The position numbers and the translations under genes are program-made. A stretch of DNA of 7,440 bases. Source: Luminiphilus sp. Lineage in GTDB: Bacteria > Pseudomonadota > Gammaproteobacteria > Pseudomonadales > Halieaceae. The notes below the pieces were generated by a model. That model was not told where the DNA came from. It did not search any database and saw only the letters and a program-made list of their open reading frames with translations. Below are positions 1-7,123 of this stretch, piece after piece (position 1 is the first letter of the stretch; each line of letters starts with the position of its first letter). The DNA lies in NCBI GenBank assembly GCA_022425845.1, contig JAKMEU010000141.1:1-7440 (forward strand), in the 5' to 3' direction.

Positions 1-2
1 AG

Positions 3-1076
3 CTGTTGTCGGATGCTGGCTATCGGGAGCGCTGCGGCCACAGCATTATGGTCATGATTGGTTACTCCGACAGTGCCAAGGATGCCGGGATGCTGGCTGC
101 GGGCTGGGCCCAATACCGCGCTCAGGAACAGCTGCTGGAGGTCTGTGAACAACATGGCGTCGCACTGCACCTCTTTCACGGTCGCGGTGGCAGCATCGGC
201 CGCGGCGGCGCGCCCGCGCATGATGCGCTTCTGTCACAGCCCCCGGGCTCACTCAAGAACGGCCTGCGAGTTACCGAGCAGGGCGAGATGATCCGAACCA
301 AGTTGGGCCTGACCGCACTGGCCGTCAACACGCTGGGACGCTACGCCAGCGCCATCCTGCAGGCCAATCTGTCGCCACCGCCGCAGCCTCAGGCTGACTG
401 GCGCGCATTGATGGAAACCCTGGCCAGAGAGTCCTGCGCCGATTACCGGCGATGGGTTCGGGATGAACCCGCATTTGTCGCTTATTTTCGGCAGGCGACT
501 CCTGAGCAGGAGCTGGCCAGCCTTCCGCTGGGCTCCCGACCCACCCGACGCCGATCCGACGGAGGGATTGCAAGCCTACGGGCTATTCCCTGGATATTTG
601 CCTGGTCGCAGAATCGGCTGATGCTGCCAGCCTGGCTGGGCGCGGGCACCGCACTGGCCAAAGCGCTCTCGGACGGCCATCGCAGCACCCTGACCAAAAT
701 GGCGCAGGACTGGCCTTTTTTTAACGCACGCCTGTCGATGCTTGAAATGGTCTTTGCCAAATCGGACTTGAATATTGCTGCCCTGTACGACCAGTTGCTG
801 GTGGAGCCCGCACTTGCACCCATCGGCAGTGCACTGCGGCAGCAACTGCTGGACGATCGAAGTACGTTGCTCGATATTATCGGGGCGGCATCCGAGCTCG
901 AGAAAAACAGCTGGGGACGTGCGTCAATAGACCTGAGGGATATCTACACCACGCCGCTAAATCTCCTTCAGGCGGAGTTGTTGCGACGGGAAAGGGCAGC
1001 GCCTGACCCGGGGACCGAGCGCGCCCTCATGGTCACGATTGCCGGTATCGCTGCCGGGATGCGCAACACCGGCTGA
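3..1076 (+). CDS. ppc: Phosphoenolpyruvate carboxylase, C-terminal part (5' end outside window)
   Basis: This enzyme carboxylates phosphoenolpyruvate with bicarbonate to oxaloacetate in the cytoplasm, refilling the TCA cycle. About 357 residues are visible; the frame is open to the left edge, so roughly the first 520 residues of an E. coli-sized (883 aa) protein are missing. The catalytic loop FHGRGGSIGRGG lies at 174-209 and the motif YSDSAKDAG at 63-89. Counting from the TTG at 6, residues match recalled E. coli numbering with a constant offset of 521: Lys25=K546, His58=H579, Arg60=R581, Arg66=R587. The aspartate-inhibitor residues are also kept: Lys252=K773, Arg311=R832 and the Asn of the C-terminal MRNTG (N881, after a 6-residue deletion near the end). 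It is therefore probably intact, tetrameric and aspartate-inhibited. The stop is TGA at 1074-1076. No terminator is evident in the 25-base gap to the convergent amidohydrolase gene. Confidence 0.97.
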   Translation: MLSDAGYRERCGHSIMVMIGYSDSAKDAGMLAAGWAQYRAQEQLLEVCEQHGVALHLFHGRGGSIGRGGAPAHDALLSQPPGSLKNGLRVTEQGEMIRTKLGLTALAVNTLGRYASAILQANLSPPPQPQADWRALMETLARESCADYRRWVRDEPAFVAYFRQATPEQELASLPLGSRPTRRRSDGGIASLRAIPWIFAWSQNRLMLPAWLGAGTALAKALSDGHRSTLTKMAQDWPFFNARLSMLEMVFAKSDLNIAALYDQLLVEPALAPIGSALRQQLLDDRSTLLDIIGAASELEKNSWGRASIDLRDIYTTPLNLLQAELLRRERAAPDPGTERALMVTIAGIAAGMRNTG

Positions 1077-1101
1077 CCCGTCCCGGGATTGTGGCTACGC
1101 C

Positions 1102-2730
1102 TTATCCCTCATCCTGCGTCGCACTTCCCTCCGAGGCAGTCCGGGCATTGCTCACCATCATGGCGACGTCAGCAAGCAGTGCCTTGGCATCAAAGACCAC
1201 GCCAGATTTTATGGTGTGGCTCACACCGCCCTTGCGCCCCACTACCCCGGTGTCCCGGTTGAGATACCAGTGACCCGTTCCGTAAAGAAGTTTGAAGTTG
1301 GCAACCGGATTACCCTCGACCAGCACAATGTCTGCACGGCGGCCTGGGGTAATCGCGCCAATGCTATCTGCCATACCCAGCAGTTCAGCTCCATTGCGGG
1401 TCGCCGCCTGAATAACCTCCAGGGGATGAAAGCCCGCTTCCTGAAGCAGTTCCAACTCCCGGATAAATGCAAAGCCATACACCTTGAAAATGAAACCCGC
1501 ATCCGACCCGGCTGCCACACGGCCTCCAGCATTTTTGAAATCATTGATAAATGCCATCCACCGACTGAAGTTGCGGCTCCAGGCGACTTCGTGCCCAGTC
1601 GTCCAGTCAAAATGGTAGGAACCATGCAATTTCGGGTTGGGCTGGAAAAATGTATCCAGAGCGGGCCAGGTGTAATCCCGATGCCATTCAGCCCGTCGCG
1701 CCCGCATCACGTCGCGGTTAGCCTCATAGATGGTAAACGTAGGCACGATCGTAAAATCGAGGGCAATAAGCTCATCGATTGTCTCTCGCCAGACGGCTGA
1801 ATCCGGTTCAGCGCTTTGCAGCCAGAGATTTCCCGCCTCACCAAAACGCCACTGCTCATCCGAATAGTTATAGTCCGCGGGGTAATCCTGAATGGTCCGC
1901 CCCGTAAACATCGCCTCGGGAAGACCGTACCAATGCTCCATACTGCCCAATCCAAGCCGGGCACTGTCCAGGACATTCATGTGGTAAACACCATTCTGGT
2001 CATGGTGGCTCGCCGTACCCATGCCCTGCTTCTGGGCTTCAGCATAAACCGCCGCCAATGCTTCGCGCGTCCCGCCGCGGACCTTGACACCTGCCGCGCC
2101 CCGCTTCTTGACCGACCGCACCCAGGTCTCGGCCGCGCCAGATTGAGTAATCGCAGGTGAAGTAGCGGAATCCGATCCCGGGAACATCGCATAGGGCACG
2201 ATGCGCGGTGCCGTTATTTCGTTACGCGCACTGCGATCCGCCTGCTCAACCGTCCACTCAAGACCCATAACGGAACCGACATCCCTGACCGTGGTAATGC
2301 CATGGGCAAGCCACAGTTTGAACACGTATTCCGGAGGAGTTACGGGCCCCGCAAGGCCCTGGAAAGGACTCCCAATGTGCGCATGAGCATCAACAAATCC
2401 GGGCAGAGCGGTCATTCCCGCTGCATCCAGCCGGCGCTCCCCCGCAACGGGCTGCACGGCACCCGACATGACGCCCACGATGCTGTCGCCCTCTACAATG
2501 ATCGAAACGGGTCCCCTGGGCGGGGAGCCCAGACCATCAACCAGCATGGCATTTTCGATGACCAGCCGATCGAAAGGACCCTCGCCCTCACCCGCAGGCC
2601 TGTCGGGGGCAGGCTTCGGTAATTCAATACCCGCGCGACGGGCGAGCTCCGCTCCCTCCTCACCGGGGGTGACTGCTCCGGCGCTTTGGCAGCAAAGCAG
2701 CACACTGAACATTAGAATCTGTGTCTTCAT
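1102..2730 (-). CDS. Exported metal-dependent amidohydrolase (imidazolonepropionase/prolidase-like)
   Basis: A 542-residue amidohydrolase-superfamily protein, expected to hydrolyse an amide, peptide or cyclic amide using one or two divalent metals. Visible ligands: HAH at 116-118 after GFVDA (metal site), Lys216 in GVKVRGG (candidate carboxylated bridging lysine), His242/His243 in ASHHDQNG, His266 in GSMEHW, and Asp410 in AAGSDAGF (catalytic base). The end of the barrel and the small beta domain follow (TPGRRADIVLVEGNP, 461-475). I chose the ATG at 2730 rather than the in-frame TTG at 2763, because residues 1-19 then form a clean signal peptide (MKTQILMFSVLLCCQSAGA) with likely cleavage after AGA. 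The protein should be periplasmic or secreted; no standard lipobox is present. Large exported members of this superfamily include X-Pro dipeptidases, but the substrate cannot be read from sequence. It is divergent from the RidA-like gene and convergent with ppc. Confidence 0.93.
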   Translation of the reverse strand: MKTQILMFSVLLCCQSAGAVTPGEEGAELARRAGIELPKPAPDRPAGEGEGPFDRLVIENAMLVDGLGSPPRGPVSIIVEGDSIVGVMSGAVQPVAGERRLDAAGMTALPGFVDAHAHIGSPFQGLAGPVTPPEYVFKLWLAHGITTVRDVGSVMGLEWTVEQADRSARNEITAPRIVPYAMFPGSDSATSPAITQSGAAETWVRSVKKRGAAGVKVRGGTREALAAVYAEAQKQGMGTASHHDQNGVYHMNVLDSARLGLGSMEHWYGLPEAMFTGRTIQDYPADYNYSDEQWRFGEAGNLWLQSAEPDSAVWRETIDELIALDFTIVPTFTIYEANRDVMRARRAEWHRDYTWPALDTFFQPNPKLHGSYHFDWTTGHEVAWSRNFSRWMAFINDFKNAGGRVAAGSDAGFIFKVYGFAFIRELELLQEAGFHPLEVIQAATRNGAELLGMADSIGAITPGRRADIVLVEGNPVANFKLLYGTGHWYLNRDTGVVGRKGGVSHTIKSGVVFDAKALLADVAMMVSNARTASEGSATQDEG

Positions 2731-2767
2731 ATCAATCTCACGCCTTGGGCCATTGTCTGCCAACCGG

Positions 2768-2795
2768 GTTATGGGACCACAGACCCCCAGCGCAA
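2768..2795 (-). promoter_or_regulatory. Candidate sigma70-type promoter for the amidohydrolase
   Basis: On the minus strand TTGCGC (2795-2790) is followed after 16 bases by CATAAC (2773-2768), a partial match to TTGACA/TATAAT. It lies about 38 bases upstream of the ATG at 2730. The match is weak and was picked by eye. The rest of the 237-base divergent region (2731-2967) holds a small perfect inverted repeat, ACCGC-N5-GCGGT, at 2815-2829 and two GTAC tetramers near 2881 and 2896. No convincing promoter is visible for the rightward gene. Confidence 0.22.
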
Positions 2796-2967
2796 CTCAA
2801 GCAAGCGCCTTTGGACCGCCTTGAGCGGTGACTGTGCAAGCCGGCAGATGCGATGGAATGATCTCTGTGCCGTGGGGGACGTACATAAACCAAGCGTACA
2901 CACCAAAGACCGCGTTATGCCGGCCGTCAGAGAGCGGGCTTATCGGAGTCATAGAAGGAGACAAACC

Positions 2968-3354
2968 GTGACAGCGAAGCCCATAGCACTCCATCCAGAT
3001 CCCCTCGCCCCTTTCCGTATCTCCCCCGGCTTTGAGGTCAATGGCCTGCTGTTCCTATCCGGCCATGCTGCCATCAGCGAGAGCGGTGAGTTGATCGGTG
3101 TGGGCGACTTTGATGCCCAGGCCGAAGCCACTTTTCAATCGCTGGAGCGAACGCTGATTGCCGGGGGTTCTGCCCTCTCCAAAGTCATAAAGGTCACCAT
3201 CTTCCTGACGGACATGGGGTATTTCGATCGTATCGTGGCACTAAGGGGCCACTGGTTTTCTGAACCCTACCCGGCAGACACCATTGTCGAAGTGCGTGCA
3301 CTTGCGCTGCCCGAACTGATGATCGAAATCGAAGCGATCGCCACACAGGGCTGA
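2968..3354 (+). CDS. RidA/YjgF/UK114-family protein lacking the canonical catalytic arginine
   Basis: A 128-residue protein, the exact size of E. coli RidA. The start is GTG at 2968, preceded by AAGGAG at 2955-2960 with 7-base spacing; the frame is open upstream but the strong ribosome site decides the start. Family features include FEVNGLLFLSGH (22-33), an LxxAGGSxxxVIKVTIFLTDM stretch (63-83) and the C-terminal IEIEAIA (119-125). Such proteins form cytoplasmic trimers with ligand pockets between subunits. Archetypal RidA hydrolyses reactive enamine/imine intermediates made by PLP enzymes and needs Arg105. Here the equivalent segment reads PADTIVEV where E. coli has PARSCVEV, so Arg105 is replaced by Asp104 and Cys107 by Ile106; Glu120 is kept. 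It probably belongs to one of the Rid subfamilies without deaminase activity, and its ligand is unknown. The DUF427 gene follows after 57 bases. Confidence 0.92.
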   Translation: MTAKPIALHPDPLAPFRISPGFEVNGLLFLSGHAAISESGELIGVGDFDAQAEATFQSLERTLIAGGSALSKVIKVTIFLTDMGYFDRIVALRGHWFSEPYPADTIVEVRALALPELMIEIEAIATQG

Positions 3355-3411
3355 GCAGAGCGATGATGAATTTCGGCCGATCGTTTATTAGTTAAGAGGA
3401 GAGGTCCGCCC

Positions 3412-3924
3412 ATGTGGCAATTTACAGGTAACGTCCGACCCGACTTTGCACTAACACCGGGACCCGGGCAGGAATCCGTGTGGGACTACCCGCGCCCACC
3501 CGCGCTCCAGCCCAGCGATGAGCAAATCGATGTGGACGTCGACGGCGTGCCGCTGGCCAGCAGTCGCTCGACACTTCGGATATTGGAGACGTCACATCCG
3601 CCGACGTATTACATCCCGGCCGCAGACGTTAACTGGCCCGCCCTCCTCGATATCAGCCGCCATACGTTCTGTGAATGGAAAGGCACTGCCAATTACTTTT
3701 CCCTTGCCCGCGCTGCAAGCAGCGAAGCCGTCGCCTGGCAGTATCGGGACCCTATTGGCTCCTTTGCCGCCATTGACGGTCATGTCTCCTTCTACCCTGC
3801 GCGGGTCTGTTGCAAGGTCAATGGGGAGCAAGTTCGGCCCCAGCCCGGCCTGTTCTACGGTGGCTGGGTTACCAGCCGCGTCGTGGGTCCCTTCAAGGGC
3901 GAACCCGGGACGCAGCACTGGTAA
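3412..3924 (+). CDS. DUF427 domain-containing protein
   Basis: A 170-residue protein of the DUF427 family, recognised from its conserved blocks: ESVWDYPRPP (21-30), a strand region ending in LRILET (55-60), HPPTYYIPAADV (62-73), TFCEWKGTANYF (85-96), AWQYRDP (108-114), IDGHVSFYPARV (121-132), and the C-terminal PQPGLFYGGWVT and VGPFKGEPGTQHW. This is the longer form, with the N-terminal VWDYPRPP and C-terminal GGWVT/GPFKG extensions around the core domain. There is no signal peptide or membrane segment, so it is probably a small soluble cytoplasmic protein. The start is ATG at 3412 with a strong AGGAGAGG-type ribosome site at 3397-3404. No biochemical function is assigned; the invariant Cys87-Glu-Trp-Lys-Gly patch and the Tyr pair at 66-67 are the obvious candidate functional residues. 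It sits between the RidA-like and oxygenase genes and may be co-transcribed with both. Confidence 0.92.
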   Translation: MWQFTGNVRPDFALTPGPGQESVWDYPRPPALQPSDEQIDVDVDGVPLASSRSTLRILETSHPPTYYIPAADVNWPALLDISRHTFCEWKGTANYFSLARAASSEAVAWQYRDPIGSFAAIDGHVSFYPARVCCKVNGEQVRPQPGLFYGGWVTSRVVGPFKGEPGTQHW

Positions 3925-3937
3925 GGCGCCGGGGGAC

Positions 3938-3983
3938 GGTACGCGGTTGCCTCGAGGATAGCGTATCCTGTGTTCTTCTCGAG
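3938..3983 (+). other. Weak hairpin-forming spacer between DUF427 and oxygenase genes
   Basis: The 75-base gap can fold in mutually exclusive ways. AGGATA-GCG-TATCCT at 3955-3969 is a perfect 6-bp stem. GGTACGC (3938-3944) can instead pair with GCGTATC (3961-3967) using one G-U pair. CTCGAG occurs at 3951-3956 and again at 3978-3983. A T/C-rich stretch follows. It could be a leaky terminator, an RNA processing site or chance; nothing in the sequence decides this. Confidence 0.2.
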
Positions 3984-3999
3984 CCGGCACGTCACTGCT

Positions 4000-4712
4000 A
4001 TGACCGACTTTCACATTAATCCTGCGCTGGATACGGCGTTACTGGCGGAGAAACTCCGCGCAACGGGCCGACTGCAGATTCCGGACTTCACGACGGTTGA
4101 TACGGCTAACAAGCTGCATAAGCTGCTGACACAGCATGAGCATTGGCATCTCACCTACAACGAGGGCGCGGAAAACTAGGCACAAAGGAGCAGCAATTTA
4201 AAGCTCTGCCCCCCCAGCAGCAGCATCGCTTTATGGGCAACATTTACCGCCGGGCCGGTCAGGAATTCCAATACGTTTTCTGGCAGTACTACATCAGTCA
4301 GGCCGTCAAAGCAGGGGAAAACGAGGGTCACCCAATGCATGCAGTGAATGACTGGGTGACCGATGAGCCCTTCCTCGACTTCATGCGCACACTGACCGGA
4401 CGTCAGGATGTTAGGACGTCTGACAGCTATGCAAGCTGGTATAGCCCCGGGCATTTTTTAACCAAACACGCTGACAACCATCCGACCCATGACCGCGTCG
4501 CAGCCTGGGTGCTCAGCATGACACCCGATTGGGATGAAAACTGGGGCGGACACCTGGCTTTTTACGATGCCGCAGGGAATATCGACGGGGCGTTCAAGCC
4601 AGCCTTCAATACGCTGAACATTTTCCTCATACCGGTGGATCACGCCGTGCAAATGGTCGCGCCCTACGCAAAAAAACCCCGGACAAGCTTTCTGGGATGG
4701 TTACTGCGGTAA
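4000..4712 (+). pseudogene. 2-oxoglutarate/Fe(II)-dependent oxygenase (prolyl-hydroxylase-like, COG3751 type), frameshifted
   Basis: Two overlapping frames together make one protein of about 237 residues. The first, from ATG 4000, gives 59 residues (MTDFHINPALD... to ...NEGAEN) and ends at TAG 4177-4179. The second continues in the -1 frame to TAA 4710-4712. All active-site residues are in the second frame: the HxD pair His (4467-4469) and Asp (4473-4475) in HFLTKHADNH, the distal His (4641-4643) in VDHAVQMVAP, and the 2OG-binding Arg (4680-4682) in KKPRTSFLGWL. The WGGHLAFYD and FNTLNIFLIPVDH blocks match predicted proline hydroxylases, which hydroxylate a protein or small-molecule substrate. 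The first 59 residues supply the N-terminal helix and IPDF strand. Start choice is soft: ATG 4000 has a poor ribosome site, while GTG 3970 has GAGGA 11 bases upstream. As written, the main product is a truncated 59-mer. A recent mutation, an assembly error or recoding could each explain this. Confidence 0.82.
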
Positions 4713-4716
4713 ACTC

Positions 4717-4752
4717 GGGGCGTGGCTAAAAGCGTCATTTGAGGGGCGTGGC
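4717..4752 (+). repeat. 10-bp direct repeat GGGGCGTGGC overlapping the dehydrogenase ribosome-binding site
   Basis: GGGGCGTGGC occurs at 4717-4726 and again at 4743-4752, with 16 bases between the copies. The second copy abuts the ATG at 4753, and its GAGGGG (4741-4746) is the apparent Shine-Dalgarno sequence, so the repeat could matter for translation or a regulator, or be a local duplication. Confidence 0.5.
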
Positions 4753-7089
4753 ATGACTGATCGTGAATCACTCCAGCGCGCGCCGTGGCAGCGCGAAGGC
4801 AGCGGCCGTAATGTCTCCGCATCGCTTTCCGCAACCACTATGCACCGCCATCACAGTCGTATACGGCTGTTCCTGATCACACTGCTCGCTCCGCTATGCG
4901 CGGCATGCGCCCCGCCGGATGCGGGCAAGCCTGAGGACGGCCAAGCGGTGGTCGCGGCGGCTTCACCGACCATCGACTCGCAGCGCCTGATATTGCTGCA
5001 CGATGAACCCGAGACCTGGCTGACGGGAGGGCGAGACTTCCAACAGCGTTATTTTTCCCCACTGGATCAAATCAATCGGGATAACGTGGCAGAGCTCGGC
5101 TACGCCTGGCATCTGGACCTGCCGATGGAGCACGGCTATGAAGCCACGCCGCTGATGGTCGATGGGGTGCTCTACGGCAGCGGGCCCCAGGGAATCGCCT
5201 TCGCGGTGGATGCTGTTTCTGGCGCGCTGCTCTGGGAGTTTGATCCCCAGATTGATCCGCAGTTTATGCGCAAGGTCTGCTGCGGCGTGGTCAATCGTGG
5301 CGTGGCCCTGTGGGGCAACAAGCTTTTTGTAGGGGCTCTTGACGGCTTCCTTTACGCACTGGATAGAAAAGACGGTAGCGTAGTGTGGAAAGCAGACACC
5401 CTGACAAACAGGAATCGCGGGTACACCATCACGGGTGCGCCCTACATTGCCAATGACCTCGTGATTATCGGCAACGCTGGAGCAGAATTCGACGCACGGG
5501 GCTATATCACAGCCTATGACGTGGATACGGGAGAGGAGCGCTGGCGATTCTTTACCGTTCCCGATAACCCCACGGGGCCGTGGGAACATCCGGAACTGGC
5601 CACAGCGGCGGCCACCTGGGATACAAACAGCCTCTGGCAAGTCGGTTTGGGCGGCACGGTTTGGGACGCCATGGCATTTGACCCCCAACTGAATCTTCTT
5701 TACGTCGGGACGGGTAATGCCGCTCCCTACCCGAGGAAACTTCGCAGCCCTGCGGGAGGCGACAATCTGTACCTTGCCTCCATTCTTGCCATAAACCCCG
5801 ATACCGGTCAGCTGGTGTGGCACTACCAGACAACGCCGGGGGATAACTGGGACTACACCGCAACCCAAAAGATGATCCTCGCGGAACTCGATCTCAACGG
5901 CGTGATGCGCAAGGTACTGATGCAAGCGCCAAAAAACGGGTTTTTCTACGTGCTCGATCGGGTCACCGGCGAGTTGATTTCGGCAGAGCCCTATGCCGCC
6001 GTCAACTGGGCAAGCCATGTTGATACTGAAACCGGGCGTCCGGTCGAAACCGAGCAGGCAGAATACTTTTATGAACCCAAGCTGATTTTCCCGGGACCAC
6101 AGGGCGCTCACAACTGGCAACCGATGTCCTACAACCCACAAACGGGCCTGGTCTATATCCCGGTCAAGGAAGCCGGTGCCATCTGGACCCTGCCGGATGA
6201 ACCCTTTAGCTATCAGCAAGGTGGGCTTAATAGCCACTCACAGTACATTTTTACAACACCCGGAGAGTGGGGTCTCGACAGTGCTTTGGCCAAGACCCTC
6301 CCTGCACTTGAAGTACTGGGCGCCGGACAACCCGACACCACCATCCGGGGTTACCTGCGCGCCTGGAACCCGGTAACGCAGACGCTGGCCTGGGAACGCG
6401 AAACCTCTGGGCCCTGGGCGGGCAATATGAATGCCTTCTGGAATGGCGGTGGCGTTCTGAGTACCGCGGGCGCGCTGGTGTTTCAAGGTCGCGGCACGGG
6501 CGATTTGGTAGCGATGGATGCGAACACCGGCGAGGTCCTGAGCCGACTGGAAGTTGGCGCAAGCATGATGGCTGCGCCCATGAGCTACAGCGTCGATGGC
6601 ACCCAGTACCTCGCTGTACTGACGGGCGTCGGTGGGGGTAACGGTAATGACTACGTGCCGGGCATGGCTGCCTACACTTATGGCAATGCCGGCCGTCTGG
6701 TGGCGTTCAAACTGGGCGGGGGGACCGTGCCAAAACGTACCGAAATTATTCGGGAGGCGGAAGTATTGAAACCCCCTCCGATGCCACTTCGAGGGTCTGC
6801 AGAAGCTATTTCCCTGGGTGAATCGCTTTATCTTCGCAACTGTGCCAAGTGTCATTCTAATATCGATGGTCGGGGTTCGGGCATTCCAGATTTGCGCCTG
6901 ATGAGCGCCGCAACACACGCCCGCTTCGACGCCATTGTTTTGGAGGGCGCGTTGGTGGATCGCGGGATGGGTAGCTTTTCAGATCTATTGAGCCCTGCTG
7001 ATGTTGACGCCATTCATGCCTATCTAATCCGTGAATCCTGGCTGCAGTACGAGGGACAACTCACCAAATGGCACGCCACTGAGGGCTGA
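4753..7089 (+). CDS. PQQ-dependent quinohemoprotein alcohol dehydrogenase with C-terminal cytochrome c domain
   Basis: A 778-residue type II-like quinohemoprotein dehydrogenase. It oxidises an alcohol, or a related substrate, with PQQ and passes electrons to its own heme c and then to a respiratory acceptor, outside the cytoplasmic membrane. The eight-bladed propeller shows repeated docking motifs (AVDAVSGALLWEF 151-163, ALDRKDGSVVW 202-212, AYDVDTGEERW 254-264, AINPDTGQLVW 346-356). Vicinal Cys176-Cys177 is the typical disulfide over PQQ. Glu245 (GAEFDARG) and Asn322 (GTGN) are likely metal ligands; Asp367 in GDNWDYT is the catalytic base. Thr369, two residues on, points to Ca2+ rather than a lanthanide. 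The heme site CAKCH is at 697-701, with Met739 in GMGSF as likely axial ligand. The start at 4753 has a good ribosome site (GAGGGG), but the export signal begins only at Met30 (ATG 4840). LCAACAPP (48-55) suggests lipidation at Cys52. Confidence 0.96.
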   Translation: MTDRESLQRAPWQREGSGRNVSASLSATTMHRHHSRIRLFLITLLAPLCAACAPPDAGKPEDGQAVVAAASPTIDSQRLILLHDEPETWLTGGRDFQQRYFSPLDQINRDNVAELGYAWHLDLPMEHGYEATPLMVDGVLYGSGPQGIAFAVDAVSGALLWEFDPQIDPQFMRKVCCGVVNRGVALWGNKLFVGALDGFLYALDRKDGSVVWKADTLTNRNRGYTITGAPYIANDLVIIGNAGAEFDARGYITAYDVDTGEERWRFFTVPDNPTGPWEHPELATAAATWDTNSLWQVGLGGTVWDAMAFDPQLNLLYVGTGNAAPYPRKLRSPAGGDNLYLASILAINPDTGQLVWHYQTTPGDNWDYTATQKMILAELDLNGVMRKVLMQAPKNGFFYVLDRVTGELISAEPYAAVNWASHVDTETGRPVETEQAEYFYEPKLIFPGPQGAHNWQPMSYNPQTGLVYIPVKEAGAIWTLPDEPFSYQQGGLNSHSQYIFTTPGEWGLDSALAKTLPALEVLGAGQPDTTIRGYLRAWNPVTQTLAWERETSGPWAGNMNAFWNGGGVLSTAGALVFQGRGTGDLVAMDANTGEVLSRLEVGASMMAAPMSYSVDGTQYLAVLTGVGGGNGNDYVPGMAAYTYGNAGRLVAFKLGGGTVPKRTEIIREAEVLKPPPMPLRGSAEAISLGESLYLRNCAKCHSNIDGRGSGIPDLRLMSAATHARFDAIVLEGALVDRGMGSFSDLLSPADVDAIHAYLIRESWLQYEGQLTKWHATEG

Positions 7090-7123
7090 CCGGCTGCACC
7101 CAGGGGATTCACAGCCAAGTCAC

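Noticed and set aside
1077..1101. Bidirectional terminator between ppc and the amidohydrolase
   Set aside because: The 25-base gap contains only the 8-bp palindrome TCCCGGGA at 1081-1088, with no T-run in either direction.
1039..1800. 253-codon plus-strand open frame over the 3' half of the amidohydrolase
   Set aside because: It is antisense to the conserved C-terminal half of the amidohydrolase and overlaps the end of ppc. Its translation shows no coherent domain.
2815..2829. ACCGC-N5-GCGGT as a regulator operator between the divergent genes
   Set aside because: Five-base arms are common by chance in GC-rich DNA, no second copy is seen nearby and no regulator gene is adjacent. It is noted only under the promoter entry.
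4164..4179. Programmed -1 ribosomal frameshifting signal in the oxygenase
   Set aside because: The bases GGAAAAC before the TAG do not fit the X-XXY-YYZ slippery pattern (GAA to GGA mispairs in the P site), and I see no strong downstream hairpin. Mutation or sequencing error is simpler.
4963..6918. Long minus-strand open frames opposite the PQQ dehydrogenase (424 and 226 codons)
   Set aside because: They lie entirely antisense to a gene with unmistakable motifs, lack recognisable domains and ribosome sites, and are expected by-products of the GC-rich codon pattern.
7092..7116. GGCTG/CAGCC stem just after the dehydrogenase stop codon
   Set aside because: It is only five base pairs with a 15-base loop and no T-run, much weaker than the stem at 7124-7180.
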